This document shows, one piece after another, positions 45,964 to 57,309 of a stretch of DNA of 64,000 nt; position 1 is the first letter of the stretch; each line of letters opens with the position of its first letter. The DNA is from Mytilisepta virgata (lineage: Eukaryota > Mollusca > Bivalvia > Mytilida > Mytilidae): NCBI GenBank assembly GCA_028015205.1, contig JAPWFG010000018.1, positions 2,976,001 through 3,040,000 of the forward strand, in the 5' to 3' direction. Position numbers and translations under genes: made by a program. The notes under the pieces were generated by a model. It had not been told where the DNA came from and searched no databases. It worked only from the letters and a program-made list of their open reading frames with translations.

Positions 45964-47110
45964 TCCAAATGAAAAAGAAAAGAGATCCAAGTCTATAGAA
46001 TCATAGGTCAAAACTGCACAAAATAATCGGGATAGAAGTTAAAATCAGAAAAAATCGGGGACGCTAGTTGCTATCAAAAGTAATCATTGGGGAATTAACT
46101 ACTGCCGTGTAGAAATTAATAATATTTATTTATTAATAATAAACAGCTATCTGAAGGAACACAAAGTGATAAATTTCGGAAATAAAAATGGAATAAGATT
46201 GCGATATGATCTCGAACTGGAAATGGTAGAGATCTCCACCCTATAACCATATATTTTTCTCCTTATTAGTATACACATTCGTTGATGTATAGTGGGGGTA
46301 CCTCGTGGGTATTATGTCCTGCCTCTCAAAATATGTTTGTCTTTTTAAATTTGAAAACTTTGAGATTCCCACCCTATAACCATATATAAATTTAGAGTAT
46401 CCTCTGTGAATTTTAGTTGCAGTGATTTTTGTAATACTGTCATGACTGCTTGTGATAATAAACTTTCACGAAGTCTTGGAACTTGCAAATGATGCAGGTA
46501 CCCTTGTTATCTTCCTACGTTATATAAAATGGTTGAGATTTCTTTTTATGAAGTACCCCGTAAATAATTATAAATATTTTGGTATTAATTCAAAATCCAT
46601 TGCTAAAGCGTGCATATTAGCATCAGTGCTGGGCATGAGCACTTTGTGCTATGGTTAAAACTTTTTTGGACCAATAATAAATCTATGAATTAAAAAAACT
46701 TGAAAGGGATATGCCATTTAAAAAAGGATATTTTTTTTAGAATGTTTTGTTTTGTTTGTTGAAATGTTGTATATATTTTTTTTTGTTTTTGTATTGTTAT
46801 TTTTATCTGATAAAAAGATATGACTCACATGAGTTAGTACTGCCGGTAAAATAGAAATGTACATGTAAAGTATATATCTTCAATTTCACATCCAGCTTTC
46901 CTCATCCACTATGTCAACACATTTCAGTGTTCTTTATATCCATTTGAACATTTTGACCAAAATTTGATTTCATAAAAGTTTGTTGCGAAAAATTTGAGTA
47001 TTTACAAAAATAAATAAAAACAAGAGACAATTTCATTGGGGGTGGTGGTAAATAATCCATGCTATTTCATTAAAGATGGCCAGAAAGTCAGGATTATGGT
47101 AATACTCATA

Positions 47111-47291
47111 TACAGTCAACTTTCATTATGTCGAATCCATTTGGACCTGAAAATCTAGTTCAACTTAAGCATAAAAATTCGAGATATCAGGAGAAATCTG
47201 TATAGTTACTGCTGTTGCGGGTCCAAACAGATAATTTGAGTTACCCGGAATTTCGCCTTAAATGTGTTCTAGATAACGAGAGTCAAGTGTA
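47111..47291. mobile_element. pogo/Tigger-like MITE
   Basis: TIRs 'cagtcaactttcattatgtcgaa' and the complement of 'ttctagataacgagagtcaagtg' are flanked by TA. The interior has the 'tcgagatatcagg / gagttacccggaa' style typical of pogo-type MITEs. About 180 bp, no coding capacity. Confidence 0.5.
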
Positions 47292-47694
47292 CATCTGATT
47301 TGTTTTTTAAAAAAAGTGTCATGGAATTTTGCCCTTTTAAGTTTTAAACCTGGAAAGAGGGATTATTACCCCGGACGTATCTATGTTTATTCAAATACTA
47401 CGTGTGTCCTAATTTACACTGGACCTTAAACAATAATTCATGCATCCATCAAATGCTACGTAATTATCAACTGCTTATTTTTGGAAAAAAGTTTTAGATT
47501 CATTATTGAGATGCCCCTTACCAAACCTCGTCACTGTGTACACAGCAATGAAGTTTGGGACGTCATAGTAATGCTACGTTATTCCCATTGTTTAACGTCA
47601 AGAAAAAAAACAATGGCCCAAAAGTGGCCCCGTGGCAGTGAACGTTGTATGAAAAAAGTGGCCCAAAAGTGGCCCGTGGCACAGAGACGGTTAA

Positions 47695-47911
47695 GCAAAA
47701 TCGTTGATCATAGATGTAAATAAATTGTTGATTAAACATCGTTAGACACTAACAATGACAACAAGACAAAATAAATATTAATATTCAAATTGATTGATTG
47801 ATTTAATTGTCTAACAATACATTGTAACACATGTAATTAATATACACATGGATCATTATCATCCATTGTATCAAATTTACTTTGTAGGATATCTGGCCCT
47901 CACCACCCATC

Positions 47912-47946
<35 letters not shown>

Positions 47947-49300
47947 CCCAACCATCAATTAAAATTGTGTAAGCCTTCTTGTTAGTATTGTTTTACAAAA
48001 TTGCCTGAGCATACCAAATATATGAGAATATTCAATCATACAATTTTTTTTACAGAAATCAATCTTGGAAACAAGTACAACAACCAAAATTTAAGTATTT
48101 TGATAGATGTGCAGAGATGCCCTGAATCGTATTATATTTTGTGATGGACCTGAAAAATGCAGCAGATAAACATTTTTACAGTCGTTTATGTTTGTGAAGT
48201 TTAAAACGGAGTGACACCCAAAACACCTGCATGATACCATTTGATGAACTACAAAGTTGTGTTGATAAAAATGTGTATTCCACAGCGGGATTATATATAC
48301 TATACTGAAAAGGATTTCATAAATAATACAAATTTACACGTAAATTAAATTTTATGCAATTCGTAGAACAGAAACGTTTTGATTTCCAGAAGCAGAATTA
48401 TATATATTCAAGATGCTTCATGGCCCGAAAAATTCTTAGAAAGTGAATCAGAAATCAAATTATAGGAAGTGCACATGTGACAGTAACTCGGTAGTCCCAT
48501 CATTGTGAGTCGATCATCTCCTATGTATCAACAAATCCTATGGACGATGTGATAGCCTGTGAAACAATGATTTTATTTATATGTTTTCGATTATCTAAAC
48601 TATAGCATTAAGAAAATAAATAAAACAAAATTGAGAGCAAACATGTTTTATGTACCTGTATCCGTTTACAGTAATACTTTTCGTTGTATGTTTTAGAATT
48701 TTTATTTTGGATATTTAGTTTCAATTGAATTTCTTCACAAAGTCTTGTACTGGGCTGCCATGAGCTCGGTGGAAATATAGTTTGAAAATGCCACAAAGGT
48801 GTAATTCAGCCTGCCTGCTTTTTCCAAGTAGCTCCTTTAATGGGTATGTTTTACATGTATACTTAGGAATATCCACATCACACATATATATTTATCCAAC
48901 TTTGCGACATCACATATTGGATATCATGGCAACCGAACAGTGTTTGTCATGTATAGTAAACTGTCCACATAATATTGGGTCATTAACATAAAAAATATTA
49001 GTTTTTGCAAAGTATTGATCAAATTTCATGCAAAACATTTATTACATTGGTCCATCGTTATACATGTAACAACAATATATGGAATTGGGCCAACGATGGG
49101 CCATTGTCACATTCTAATGTTGAACATGCTTAATTCTGAAAATCAATATACGAATCCAGTAAATGTAGAATATCAACACTTTTTACCTCTTACCTCCACC
49201 TTATCTGAAAACTTATGTCCAACATTGATCTTTTAATGGATGGATGGCTGAACTATTTATCAACATGCAGTAGCAAATATTAAATGCATTTTAGGACTAG
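47695..49300. other. intron sequence with ATTG repeat and a 30-base C run
   Basis: 'attgattgattgattt' at 47790 may be the tail of an old LINE or SINE on the minus strand, and 47914-47943 is a 30-base C run. No gene was seen; short frames near 48.8 and 49.0 kb look like chance. Confidence 0.45.
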
Positions 49301-49301
49301 A

Positions 49302-50327
49302 ATCTAGAAGATAATGTCGGGGATGTTTCTTTTCAGGGTGCACATGATATGAATATAAACTCTGCTTTGCACTAGACCAACACGCGTTCAATTTAGTTGT
49401 GGTTTTTTAACGTGAATATACATTTCTGGTGTATAAGACTGATAGTACATGTATTTGTTGGCCGTTCCTTTAATATAAGACAGGTCGTTTCACGAACATT
49501 TGCCATGTGTGCATACATGTACATGTCTAAAATAGATATATACATTCCGCATGAAGACACATATGTATCGCTCCACCCGGACACATTATAAACCTGTCCT
49601 TTGGTGTTATTCCAAGACGCCGCGTACTTGGCGGAGAAACAGCAAATACCATTTTTATGGCTTTGGTTTGACCCGGCTGGGGATCAAATCAACGACCTTC
49701 CGCAATCGAGGAGAGCACGCTACCACCGAGGCGGTTTTGATCCTTTGATATCATGGCTAAATGATTCCAGTTTAGTTAGCTATTTTTTAAGCTTGTTTTT
49801 ATATACCACATGTACTATAAAACATACGTTTTACAACTATAGTCCATTTGACTTTTATGTATTTTGGAAAATACTTAATTAGAATTCCAATTTTCAAAAA
49901 TCTTATTCTGTTTGTTTTACAAAACTATGATACTTATTTCAGAACTTTTGGTCTACTGTTCTAATGTTAGCTGTTATATGTATACTCATTTTTTATTTAC
50001 TGGGATTTTTCAAGCAGTAGTAAGCTTTTAAACAATGAAATACGAATATGTGCAAAATGTCAATTTAATGCGACTGGTCAGTTAGAATATTAATAACGTT
50101 GACTACTTTATGTATTAATAATCGTTATTTTGTTAGATTACATTATTTCATATTCAACTAGTTCATTTGGTAATATCGAAATATAAAACAATGAGGGTAA
50201 AAATTCTGAAATTCGGTGTCTCAAGGTAATATAACAAATAGAATAAGATTAATTTAAAAATTGAATTTTCAGGTAATTATTTTGAAGATAATGTCGGGGA
50301 TGTTTCTTTTCAGGGTGCACTCATACA
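49302..50327 (+). repeat. pair of 36-base direct repeats about 980 bases apart
   Basis: 'agataatgtcggggatgttt' followed by 'cttttcagggtgcac' occurs at 49309 and again at 50287. They may be two remnants of one repeat family, or the edges of a block inserted by recombination. The SINE at 49563-49745 lies between them. Confidence 0.55.
49563..49745 (-). mobile_element. tRNA-derived SINE, minus strand, second copy
   Basis: On the minus strand: an A-box-like 'ctcggtggtagcgtgctctc' (complement of 49712-49731), a B-box-like 'ggtcgttgatttgatcccc' (complement of 49679-49697), then the body with 'gggtcaaaccaaagcc', 'tttgctgtttctccgcc' and 'ataatgtgtccgggtgg'. It shares this body with 10890-11160. The head is nearly complete here. 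The 3' tail is not evident below 49563. Confidence 0.75.
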
Positions 50328-50339
50328 GTAAGGCGGTTA

Positions 50340-50800
50340 ATGAAAATAAACTTCGTCATTTCGTCCACATTGGGCAACTAACATGACCGGCATGGGCAAT
50401 TCTTGTTTCTCATTTGTTGATTAAGAAACAATCTCTCTAGAACTGCCATGACTGCTTGCCCAAAACTGTCAGCCAAACTTGACAGGATGCAAATATGGAA
50501 CGTCTTTTATGAAATTAATTTTATTCATCCTGATTGGACGACCACATGGTTGCCATGAGCAATTGTTGTTTCTGAATTGCTGAAATGAAGAAAACTTCTT
50601 CTCTGAAACCGCTTATCCAGGTGGAACTAAACTTGACAGGAAACATCCGTTGGAGGCTTTTTACATGGTTTCCTCATTTTGTCCAGAATATGCGACAAAC
50701 ATGGCCACCATGAGTAATTCTTGTTTCTGATTGACTGATTTAAAAACAAATTCTTTGAAACTGCTGTAGTAGAGCGAAACTTGATAGAAAATGTCTATGG
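50340..50800 (-). repeat. bivalve satellite-like family, three units, reverse orientation
   Basis: 'ttcttgtttctcatttgttg', 'tgttgtttctgaattgctg' and 'ttcttgtttctgattgactg' recur every roughly 165-175 bases. They alternate with 'aaacttgacaggaaac' and 'catggccaccatgag', the complementary version of the 5740-7350 family. Confidence 0.65.
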
Positions 50801-52027
50801 GTTATAACAAAAATCTACAAAACTGCGGAAATGCTTGAAACAAAACATGGCCTGAATGTTCCTCATAATCAAGTGTTGCTACTTTGGTTCCAATCCCTCA
50901 TTCAAGATGACCACTAGCAGAGGACTTAGGTTAACACAAGTTCCTGTGGGAAATACATGCAACACTATTCTGGAGAACCACTGAATTTTAGAATATGCTG
51001 AACTATAAGTAGAAGGACCTTGATTCAGAAAAACTGGTAACTACAAGGCATACCACACTTCATAATGATACATGTAGGGGGAAACGACTTCTCTGAGGTA
51101 CATAAATACAAAACGGCTTTCACGACAGGTGAGCGATACAGGTCTGAGCTTCTACCTTACTAAAATTCCTGATTGAAATTTTAGACTCGATAAATTAGAG
51201 AATCCTTAAAGAAGAGCAGGAAATTTTAGCAACTTAGATGTTTTCTCATGGAAAATCTTTGCGATATTATCGCTGTGATATCATGATCACAGTATAATTG
51301 TCGTTTATTTAAATAGTTTCAGAGTTTTTAATTGAAATTCATCCCCCAAAATACTTCTTAAAAGTTGTGACCAAAATAGAATGCAATAAACTGTTTTCAA
51401 GATAAAGCTAAATGAAATCTTATGTTTTCCGCCAAATAAAAAATACTTAAACAATTTTTCAACCCTTAAAAAAAGTTACCCATAATAAAAATTTACATTA
51501 TCATACATGCTGAAATATCTTCGGAAAACCTTCCAGGGATTATATCATTTTTTTTATATCAATATATGGTCATTTTTTAAATTAACGAACTTTTTATTTG
51601 AAGTTAAACATATTAACGTTTGTTGCAGTTTTACAAGGAAACTGACGTCTGTGGCGTTGAACACGACACTTCTCTGCAGTAGATATTTATATTGAACAAA
51701 AATTCAGAATATTGATTGATTGAATATTGTTTTACGCCGTGTGGGCGACATTTAAGCCATATCACGGCGAGAACGAATTATATTGAGTTTGATTAAAACA
51801 AATACTATCTAAAACAAAAGAACTATTTACAAATAATATTTAAGGAGAAAATAAAACAATAAAACAAATATGAGACAAACTTTCACTATGTAAAATATTA
51901 TCACAGACGAACTTTGCAAAATAACAAACAAAATTTCAAAATAATATCACAGATACGCTATTAAATAACATGCAAAACATATGAACACATTTAAAGGTAT
52001 TGGACTCTATTCAGGAATGCAGGCAGA

Positions 52028-55000
52028 CTATATTCCTGAATACAGTCCGACGTCTTTCAAATATTGTAAAATACGGTTGCCAGCAACCTTTGTAAATAAA
52101 TCTTTCATATTGTTGACTGTGTAGTACCGACTAATAATGTCGGATTTATCTACACAGTCAATTAAAAGATGTTTAATGCTATGTCGACATTGGCAGGGAA
52201 TACACTCAGGAGGCGGCTCATTCTCTAAAATAAAAGAATGAGTCGTCCTGGTGTGGCCAATCCGACATCTAGTTAACACAACTTGGTCTCTACGGCTTTT
52301 TCCGAAGAAACAAACATTCTTGTCAACAGTTGGCTCTATAGAATGTAATTTATTGTCTGTAAGCAGATCCCACTGGGACTGCCACAGACGTAAAACATAT
52401 TTGTATATTAAAGGTTTAAAATCAGAGTAAGGCACTGACATATTAGTTATGGGGTCTTCTAAAGCATCCTTCGCTATTCTATCTACGACTGTGTTTCCCT
52501 TAATACCAATATGACTTGGTACCCAGAGAAAAATGATTTCTTTGCCCATTTGGACAAGTCTTTTATAAAATTCAATAATATGGGCAATTAAAGGGTTTTT
52601 ATATTTCTGACCTTCGATAGCCAATAAACACGAAAGTGAATCTGAACAAATAAGAAATTTAAGTTTTTCAGATGTTCTAGCAAACTTTAAAGCAAGAATT
52701 ATGGCTCTGGCTTCAGCAGTAAAAATGGAACTGGAGGATGGAAGACGGCGAGTTGCTGCTTGCTGTCCATAGACAGCAGCGGCAGCTACTTTGTCTCCGT
52801 CCTTCGACCCATCAGTATAAATAAAGGCATGAAATTCAAACTTAGATTTTATTTCAGCAAAGTGTTGCTGAATACGAATAGGGTTTGTTTCGGACTTTTT
52901 ATGTTTTCTAAGGTCAAAAATAAACATTGGTTTGGGTACAAGCCAAGATGGTGATTGAGGTATATTAATGGGGGCAATTTCATCAAGGTTGATGTTAGAA
53001 CCCGAAATATGTGGTTTCATCCGGATACCAAACGGAGGAATTTTATTTTCATGTTCAAATATATTCTCATAGAGAGGATTGAAAACACAGTCGTAGGCAG
53101 GATTTGAAGGATATGCTTTTAGCTTGGTTAAATATTGTAAATCAAGTTTTATCCGACGATTATAAAGAAACGGCTCGTTCGCCTCTACATATAAACTCTC
53201 CACAGGAGACGTTCTAAACGCCCCCAAGGCCAAACGTAGGCCTTGGTGGTGAACAGTATCTAAAATCTTTATATAGGATTTGCGAGCAGATCCGTATATA
53301 ATGGAACCATAATCAAGTTTTGATCGTACAAGTGATCGGTATAAATTTAACAAAATGTTTTTATCAGCACCCCAGTCAGTGCTAGAAACAACTTTTAAAA
53401 TATCCAATGCCTTCAAGCATTTAGCTTTAAGCATTTTGATATGGGGTAGAAAGGTAAGTTTACTGTCAGAAAGTAACCCAAGGAATTTCGTTTCTTTAAC
53501 TACTTTGATAGGAACGTTGTAGAATTTGAGTTCAGGGTCTGGATGTAATTTTCTTTTATTACAGAAATGCATGCAGAGACTTTTTGATGCAGAAAATTTA
53601 AATCCATTTTCTGTTGCCCATGTTTCAATTTTATTAAGTGATAACTGCAATTGACGTTCTATGCTGTTCATATTTTTAGCTCTGCAACAAATCAAAAAGT
53701 CATCAACATAAAGAGAGCCTTCGACATTGTTTTGCAAGGTTTTTGCAAGACTGTTAATTTTGATACTAAAGAGAGTAACAGAGAGAATGCTTCCCTGGGG
53801 TACACCCATCTCTTGTTCAAACGGATCAGACAATGTTGTATTGACCCTGACTTTGAACTCCCTGTCAGATAAAAAGTTGTCGATAAATGTAGGTAACCTA
53901 CCTTTCAACCCCATATCGTTTAAATCCTTTAAAATACCATATTTCCAAGTGGTGTCATACGCCTTTTCAAGATCGAAAAAGACAGACACCACGTGTTCAC
54001 CTTTAGCAAACCCGTTGCGTATAAATGATTCGAAGCGAACAAGATGATCCAACGTGCTTCTGCCTTGCCGGAATCCGCACTGTATACTGGACAGGAGACC
54101 ATTCGTCTCAAGGAACCAGACAAGGCGGTCGTTGATCATCCGTTCCATTGTCTTACAGACGCAACTTGTGAGGGCAATTGGCCGATAATTCGACGGTTCA
54201 AAATGATCCTTCCCAGGTTTTGGAATAGGGATAACTGTGGCTAGCTTCCAGATGGAAGGCAAGTCACCAGATTCCCAGACATTATTGAGCAGATCCAAAA
54301 GAGTTTTTAAAGAAGTATCAGGAAGATGTTTCAAAAGTTTATAGTGAATATCATCAGGACCACATGCTGTGTCATGTGCTTTTGCCAGCGAGTTTTTGAT
54401 TTCATCTAAAGAGAAAGGGCGGTTGTAGTCTTCAGAATTTTTTGATCGAAAGTTGATTTTAGTTTTTTCTGTTCGGTTTTTAATATGTTGAAATTCCTGA
54501 GAATAATTTTGAGAAGAGGAATTTTTAGAAAAGGTTCCACCAAGTTTTTGAGCGATGTCGTTTTGAGATGTCAAAAGAGTTTGTCCATCTTTGAGATGGT
54601 GAAGATTAGTTTTCCTGTTTTTTCCTTTAATTTTTTGAATAAAATTCCAAACTTTGTTCATTGGTGTATGGGAATTTATTTTAGAGACGAAGTTTTGCCA
54701 AGATTTTAGTCTCTTTTGTTTAAATGTTCGACGTGCTTTCGCACGGAATATACGGAAATTACTTAAATTACCTTGGGTTGGATGCAAGTTGAACCGTCGT
54801 TCGGACTTTTTCCTGTTTTTCTTCGCATCCTCACAGTCATCATCAAACCATGGTTTCCTGGGTTGTTTTGGATTTGTCGAGGTTTTAGGAATGGTTCTTT
54901 CCGCTATCGATACCAACATTTCGCTAAATTTGAGAATTGGATTACTAATACTGTCGAAAGTATCTTCTCTCAGTTCATCTCGGCAGAGTTGTTCGAACAA

Positions 55001-55129
55001 AGGCCAATTGGCTTTGTCAAATTTCCAGCGAGCAACTCTCTCCGAGGAAGTTGGAAATAGATTCTCCAAAATAATTGGAAAGTGGTCACTTCCACACAAA
55101 TCATCATGGACTCGCCATGAGTAATCCAA
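52028..55129 (-). CDS. LINE ORF2: end of endonuclease, reverse transcriptase, RNase H
   Basis: 1033 residues from the first Met; coding continues upstream in the same frame to about 55300 (LHPGNGAYSAIDLTLCDPSLL precedes the Met). The start holds the last endonuclease motif (GSDHFPI, residues 13-19). Reverse transcriptase: IPIPKPGKD (301), GFRQGRSTLDHL (352), FFDLEKAYDTTW with catalytic Asp (384), GVPQGSILS (442) and YVDD (474-477). RNase H: IYTDGSKDG (770), FTAEARAI (803), CSDSLSCL (830) and WVPSHIGIKGN (865). A C-terminal GHTRTTHSF and CIPCQCRHSIKHLLIDC form the usual Cys/His end. This part has no stop and intact catalytic residues, so decay is recent. It copies its own RNA at a nicked target. 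Confidence 0.92.
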   Translation of the reverse strand: MDYSWRVHDDLCGSDHFPIILENLFPTSSERVARWKFDKANWPLFEQLCRDELREDTFDSISNPILKFSEMLVSIAERTIPKTSTNPKQPRKPWFDDDCEDAKKNRKKSERRFNLHPTQGNLSNFRIFRAKARRTFKQKRLKSWQNFVSKINSHTPMNKVWNFIQKIKGKNRKTNLHHLKDGQTLLTSQNDIAQKLGGTFSKNSSSQNYSQEFQHIKNRTEKTKINFRSKNSEDYNRPFSLDEIKNSLAKAHDTACGPDDIHYKLLKHLPDTSLKTLLDLLNNVWESGDLPSIWKLATVIPIPKPGKDHFEPSNYRPIALTSCVCKTMERMINDRLVWFLETNGLLSSIQCGFRQGRSTLDHLVRFESFIRNGFAKGEHVVSVFFDLEKAYDTTWKYGILKDLNDMGLKGRLPTFIDNFLSDREFKVRVNTTLSDPFEQEMGVPQGSILSVTLFSIKINSLAKTLQNNVEGSLYVDDFLICCRAKNMNSIERQLQLSLNKIETWATENGFKFSASKSLCMHFCNKRKLHPDPELKFYNVPIKVVKETKFLGLLSDSKLTFLPHIKMLKAKCLKALDILKVVSSTDWGADKNILLNLYRSLVRSKLDYGSIIYGSARKSYIKILDTVHHQGLRLALGAFRTSPVESLYVEANEPFLYNRRIKLDLQYLTKLKAYPSNPAYDCVFNPLYENIFEHENKIPPFGIRMKPHISGSNINLDEIAPINIPQSPSWLVPKPMFIFDLRKHKKSETNPIRIQQHFAEIKSKFEFHAFIYTDGSKDGDKVAAAAVYGQQAATRRLPSSSSIFTAEARAIILALKFARTSEKLKFLICSDSLSCLLAIEGQKYKNPLIAHIIEFYKRLVQMGKEIIFLWVPSHIGIKGNTVVDRIAKDALEDPITNMSVPYSDFKPLIYKYVLRLWQSQWDLLTDNKLHSIEPTVDKNVCFFGKSRRDQVVLTRCRIGHTRTTHSFILENEPPPECIPCQCRHSIKHLLIDCVDKSDIISRYYTVNNMKDLFTKVAGNRILQYLKDVGLYSGI

Positions 55130-55269
55130 TAATAACGAAGGGTCACATAGTGTTAGATCAATAGCGGAATAAGCACCATTTCCTGGATGGAGGTAGGTGT
55201 CTGATCCATCATTAAAAATGCACAGCCCTTCCTGATTTACAAAATCTTCAATCCTCTTGCCTTTATCAT

Positions 55270-55647
55270 TTAAAGAGTTACTGCCCCATATAGTATTATT
55301 AGTTGAGAAACATTTAAGGAAGAATTAGGAGGAATATAAACAGAACATAAAGTTATAGTTTTACTCAGAGAAAGTCGAACTGCAACTGCCTGTAAGTCAG
55401 TGTTTAGATTTATTTGACTGTGAATTACACCATTCTTAACAAGGATAGAAGAGCCGCCAGCAGCCCTTTCATCCTTCTTAACATGGGTACTGTACAGAGA
55501 ATAATCTTTTATATTTACTTGATCGTTTTCCTTTAAATGAGTTTCTTGTAGGCAAAAGGCAACAGGAATGAAGGTTTGGATAAGTAAGGATAGTTTAATT
55601 AAATTTATTTTTAAACCTCGACAATTCCATTGGATAATATTGTTCAT
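55270..55647 (-). CDS. LINE ORF2 N-terminus: APE-type endonuclease, broken
   Basis: Starts MNNIIQWNCRGL and has FCLQETHL (the conserved Glu), GGSSILVKN and CSVYIPP, as in APE endonucleases of LINEs. After SLNVSQL the frame ends (VTL stop), while downstream coding (WGSNSLNDKGKRIEDF) is in another frame. A stretch of coding, including the expected GDFN catalytic motif, is missing between them, which implies a small deletion near 55300-55310. The ATG overlaps the ORF1 stop as TAATG (55649-55645), an arrangement known to allow termination-reinitiation in some LINEs. Confidence 0.85.
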   Translation of the reverse strand: MNNIIQWNCRGLKINLIKLSLLIQTFIPVAFCLQETHLKENDQVNIKDYSLYSTHVKKDERAAGGSSILVKNGVIHSQINLNTDLQAVAVRLSLSKTITLCSVYIPPNSSLNVSQLIILYGAVTL

Positions 55648-57067
55648 TATTTAGGTGGACGGATGGGGGAGTAACCCTTTTTGGATCGTTCGTTTGAGCT
55701 ACTCGAAGCGCGGGAGTCAATCGCTGATGGAGGAGAATCCTTCGATGGAACTAAAGGATCACCCCAGATTGACTCCAGATTTTCAGTGGGAGTTGTATCC
55801 ATTTGGTCAGAGTCTTGATCGACTTCGTCGTCAAACTCTGAGCACAAATCTCTAAACCTGTTAAACTTAAAATTTTTGTCAGCCTTCGTTTGGCGATTAG
55901 AAAGTTTTTTGTTTTTTAACTTATCAGAAGACGAGGATCTTGTGGTTTTCTGTGTAGACGGGGGTTTTTGAGATTTCTTATCTGAAGATGTGGAAGTTCT
56001 GTGTTTAGCTGATGATTTTGGTTGATTTTTTGTAGGTAGAGTACCAGATGTTTGTGATGAATTAGACTGTGTAGATTGGGAAGTTTTCCCTTTCTAGGAA
56101 TTTGGTTGAGGAAGGAGAACTGGAAGTTCTGATTCAACAGGCCATGTGTAATCAGTTTGAGTTGCAAAAGATCGAGTGCTTTGGGGTTGTTTAACTTTGT
56201 CGGCATAGGATGTGGCTTGAGTAGAGTTATTCGCGGCAGAGATCAGGCGTTTAGCTTCTTGGTAGCTAATATTCTTTTCAGCTTTTGTTTTCTGTATTTC
56301 AAGTTCTTTAATGTAGAATTGACAGTTCCTGGAATTCGCCATATGATCTAATCCGCAGTTTACACATTTGATGTGGCCGTCGCAATCAAAACTGGAATGG
56401 CCCTCTACAGAACATTTGACACATTTTTCCGTACCTTTACATGAACTCCTACCGTGTCCAAATTTTTGGCATTTGAAACAGCGAGTAGGGTTAGGTACGT
56501 ATTTGTCAACTTTGATTCTGTAGGGTCCAATAAAGATATGCTCCGGCACACTCGGGAGGTTGAAAGTAATGAGATATGTGTTGAGTTTAATGATCTTATC
56601 CTCCGATTTTTTGGTAAACCGTTTGATTTTTGAGACATTTTGAGATTCAAGTTCTGCACAGATTTCTTCTTCGGATAAATCAGATAGATCACGGTCTCTG
56701 TCGCGAATAACTCCTTGGCATGAATTGAGTGTTCTGTGTGGAGTGGCTGTGATTTGGACATCAGAAATTTTGGTTAGAGATAGAAGATTTTTTGATTGTT
56801 GAGGTCTAATACATTCAATTAGTAAACTGCCATTTTTTATTTAGATACCTTTTTTACTTGACCGGCATAGCTTTGTATTCTTTTTTGAAGTACAAAGGGC
56901 GAAATTTTGGTAATTTGTTTTTCAGGATTTACGGCGGTCAATACAATAAATCTTGCGAAAGTGTCCGGGGCTGTATTTGCTTGTTTGGTTGGAGGATCCT
57001 CGTCGTCACTGTTGTTGAATTTTCTCTTCGAACTTGTTGGTTTTGGGGGGTTTTCTGGAGAAGCCAT
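55647..57067 (-). CDS. LINE ORF1 (nucleic-acid-binding gag-like protein), with frameshift and stop
   Basis: Starts MASPENPPKP at 57067. A Ser/Lys/acidic N-terminus (KRKFNNSDDEDPPTKQ) leads to an RRM-like region, then three CCHC knuckles (CFKCQKFGHGRSSC, CVKCSVEGHSSFDC, CVNCGLDHMANSRNC). A Ser/Thr/Lys-rich tail ends GYSPIRPPK before TAA at 55649. Two lesions are visible: a frame change near 56840, just after VKKVSK, where the reading continues as IKNGSLLIE, and an in-frame TAG at 56096-56094 after PQPNS. The order and knuckles are standard for I-superfamily ORF1, which coats element RNA. Confidence 0.85.
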
Positions 57068-57309
57068 GGTGATTGCATAATAATTCGTTACCCCTGCTCC
57101 CCGCCCGCCTCGGAGCAGCACCAATATGATGTATACTTGCCGCATATGCGACAAGCACTAGGGCTACAGGGATAAGATACTCGCATAGAGCACTTCTGTT
57201 CGGACGCAAGCTTCGTGCCAGGGGTTACCTGACGAAACAACCGTCCGAAGTAACATCTACACGATTGACCCATAAGCCACCGCCTGCTTAAACCGTCCTG
57301 TGTAAATGG

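Larger units (their letters stand above)
45207..47694. mobile_element. piggyBac-like element flanked by TTAA
   Basis: The left end is TTAA (45207-45210) followed by 'ccctttcactgccacagg'. The right end is 'ggcccgtggcacagagacgg' followed by TTAA (47691-47694). The ends pair imperfectly (CC.T.TC.CTG.GCCAC). TTAA target duplication and a CCC/CC start are piggyBac hallmarks. 'aaagtggccc' is repeated near the right end. The 2.5 kb interior shows no transposase, so it is non-autonomous or decayed. A pogo-like MITE and a C run are nested inside. Confidence 0.5.
51710..57300 (-). mobile_element. I/Nimb-like LINE, nearly full length, inactivated
   Basis: On the minus strand: a 5' region (about 57300-57068), ORF1 with three zinc knuckles (57067-55647), ORF2 with APE endonuclease, reverse transcriptase and RNase H (55647-52028), and a 3' UTR ending 'cgtaaaacaatattc' plus (AATC)n-type tail at 51710. 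RNase H after reverse transcriptase, and a C-terminal Cys region after THSF, place it in the I superfamily; Nimb elements of molluscs share this plan. ORF1 has a frameshift and a nonsense codon, and the endonuclease has a deletion. The exact 5' end and target duplication were not found. Confidence 0.85.

Noticed and set aside
49397..49591. Plus- and minus-strand frames around 49.4-49.6 kb
   Set aside because: They overlap each other and the SINE; no motif or codon signal supports either.
55019..55124. Plus-strand frames at 53.7-55.1 kb
   Set aside because: They are antisense shadows of the LINE reverse transcriptase frame.
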